Of a stretch of 64,000 bases of DNA, positions 63,400 through 64,000 are shown one piece after another; the first letter of the stretch is position 1, and every line of letters starts with the position of its first letter. Location: assembly GCF_000349845.1 (NCBI RefSeq), contig NC_020829.1:5153001-5217000 (forward strand), given 5' to 3'. The translations under genes and the position numbers were made by a program. Under the pieces are notes generated by a model. It had not been told where the DNA came from, ran no database searches, and saw nothing but the letters and a program-made list of their open reading frames with translations. This DNA is from Pseudomonas sp. ATCC 13867 (GTDB taxonomy: Bacteria; Pseudomonadota; Gammaproteobacteria; Pseudomonadales; Pseudomonadaceae).

Positions 63400-64000
63400 T
63401 AGAGAAGGGTGAGATGGATATGCGTGTCGGTAGGCAGTTCCAGGGCAGCAGCGCTTCGTAATCCTCGGAGCGCTGTGCCATTGACGGACGTTCAAAGGGT
63501 GCAGCGCAGCCAGGCATAAGGCTCCTGTCCGTTGGCCCTTGGTGGTTTCAATCAGGGTGTAGAGTTGTGCACTGGTTGTGTCGCCCTTGGGAATGCCGCT
63601 GAGCGGCCAGCTCTTGTTCTCGATCACGAAGGGGTGGATGGCATTCCCGGCATGGTTGTCATCGATGGGCAGATGCCCGCCTTCGACGTAGCGCCCCAAT
63701 CGACTCCAGTTGTCGCCAAGTAGCTCAGCGCCTTGCCCAGAACGGTCCTCCCGACAACCTGCGGCTCATATCCAACCAAGCCTTGAGTTGATCCAGCAGC
63801 GGCAGACCATGTTGCCGGCGAGCAATCAGGCGTTCGCAGTCGACGGTCTCTTTCAGATCGCGTTCGATGCCATAGAGTTTGTTAGTCAGGTTCCGTTCCA
63901 TATCGGCACGGCTAGTTGTCTTGCCCTTGGGTTGTACCTCTTACGCCTCGGCAAACTCGTGCCGAGTGTGGGCCCAGAAAGCCAGGCGTTCGATCTCCGC
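63400..64000 (-). pseudogene. IS66-family transposase remnant, partial
   Basis: Minus-strand frames carry the IS66 TnpC C-terminal half in pieces: AFWAHTRHEFAEA then a stop, ADMERNLTNKLYGIERDLKE, a frameshift, LSYLATNWSRLGRYVEGGHLPIDD, and NAIHPFVIENKSW with PKGDTTSAQLYTLIET. Stops and frameshifts separate them, so it is inactive. The remnant continues beyond the window end. It marks the right border of the acquired region. Confidence 0.85.

Overview
The window is a chromosomal segment of a Pseudomonas close to the P. aeruginosa lineage. This rests on high GC with strong third-position GC in the core genes, on Pseudomonas-type REP palindromes, and on a gene order (glnA, ntrBC, trmL, secB, grxC, gpmI, ctpA, his genes, mutY, yggX, tRNA-Phe, amino-acid ABC transporter, emrAB, tRNA-Thr) that I recall from that lineage. 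No database search was possible, so the species is left open.

Region 1 (1-27289) is core genome. It starts inside thiI. glnA follows, with a textbook sigma-54 promoter and NtrC-type sites. Next come a YbiO-like mechanosensitive channel, two small DUF4124 proteins, and ntrBC with their own NtrC site and a sigma-54-like promoter. After these are trmL, secB/grxC/rhodanese (minus strand), gpmI-envC-like-ctpA-deacetylase (plus strand), a tandem pair of solute-binding proteins, the hisB-hisH-DUF2164-hisA-hisF run (minus strand), a PanZ-like protein, and asmA-mutY-yggX. The stretch ends with tRNA-Phe.

Region 2 (27267-33971) is a degenerate integrated element of about 6.7 kb. It sits in the 3' end of tRNA-Phe and is bounded by a 24-bp direct repeat. 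It carries an integrase cut after about 80 residues, a chimeric gene remnant, an HNH nuclease, DUF4224 and AlpA-type regulators, a DUF433/PIN-like toxin-antitoxin pair, small membrane and lipoprotein genes, and a complete IS3-family element that interrupts a small membrane-protein gene. Copies of a 10-bp motif near both ends look like integrase arm sites.

Region 3 (33972-46316) is core again: an LTA-synthase-like sulfatase, a four-gene polar amino-acid ABC transporter, a methyltransferase, a MarR-OMF-EmrA-EmrB efflux operon, and tRNA-Thr.

Region 4 (46317-64000) is an O-antigen locus with clearly lower GC. It encodes wzz, wbpA-wbpB-wbpD-wbpE-wbpI (the enzyme set for UDP-D-ManNAc3NAcA), wzx, wzy, two glycosyltransferases, a 4-keto-reductase/epimerase, a short monotopic initiating sugar-phosphate transferase, and wbpM. 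Together they predict a Wzx/Wzy-assembled, acidic, amino-sugar-rich O-polysaccharide started on a FucNAc/QuiNAc-type sugar. Convergent to it is a gene for a secreted protein resembling D-glucuronyl C5-epimerase, followed by an IS66-family transposase remnant at the window edge. That epimerase-like gene is the most interesting candidate for new biology here.
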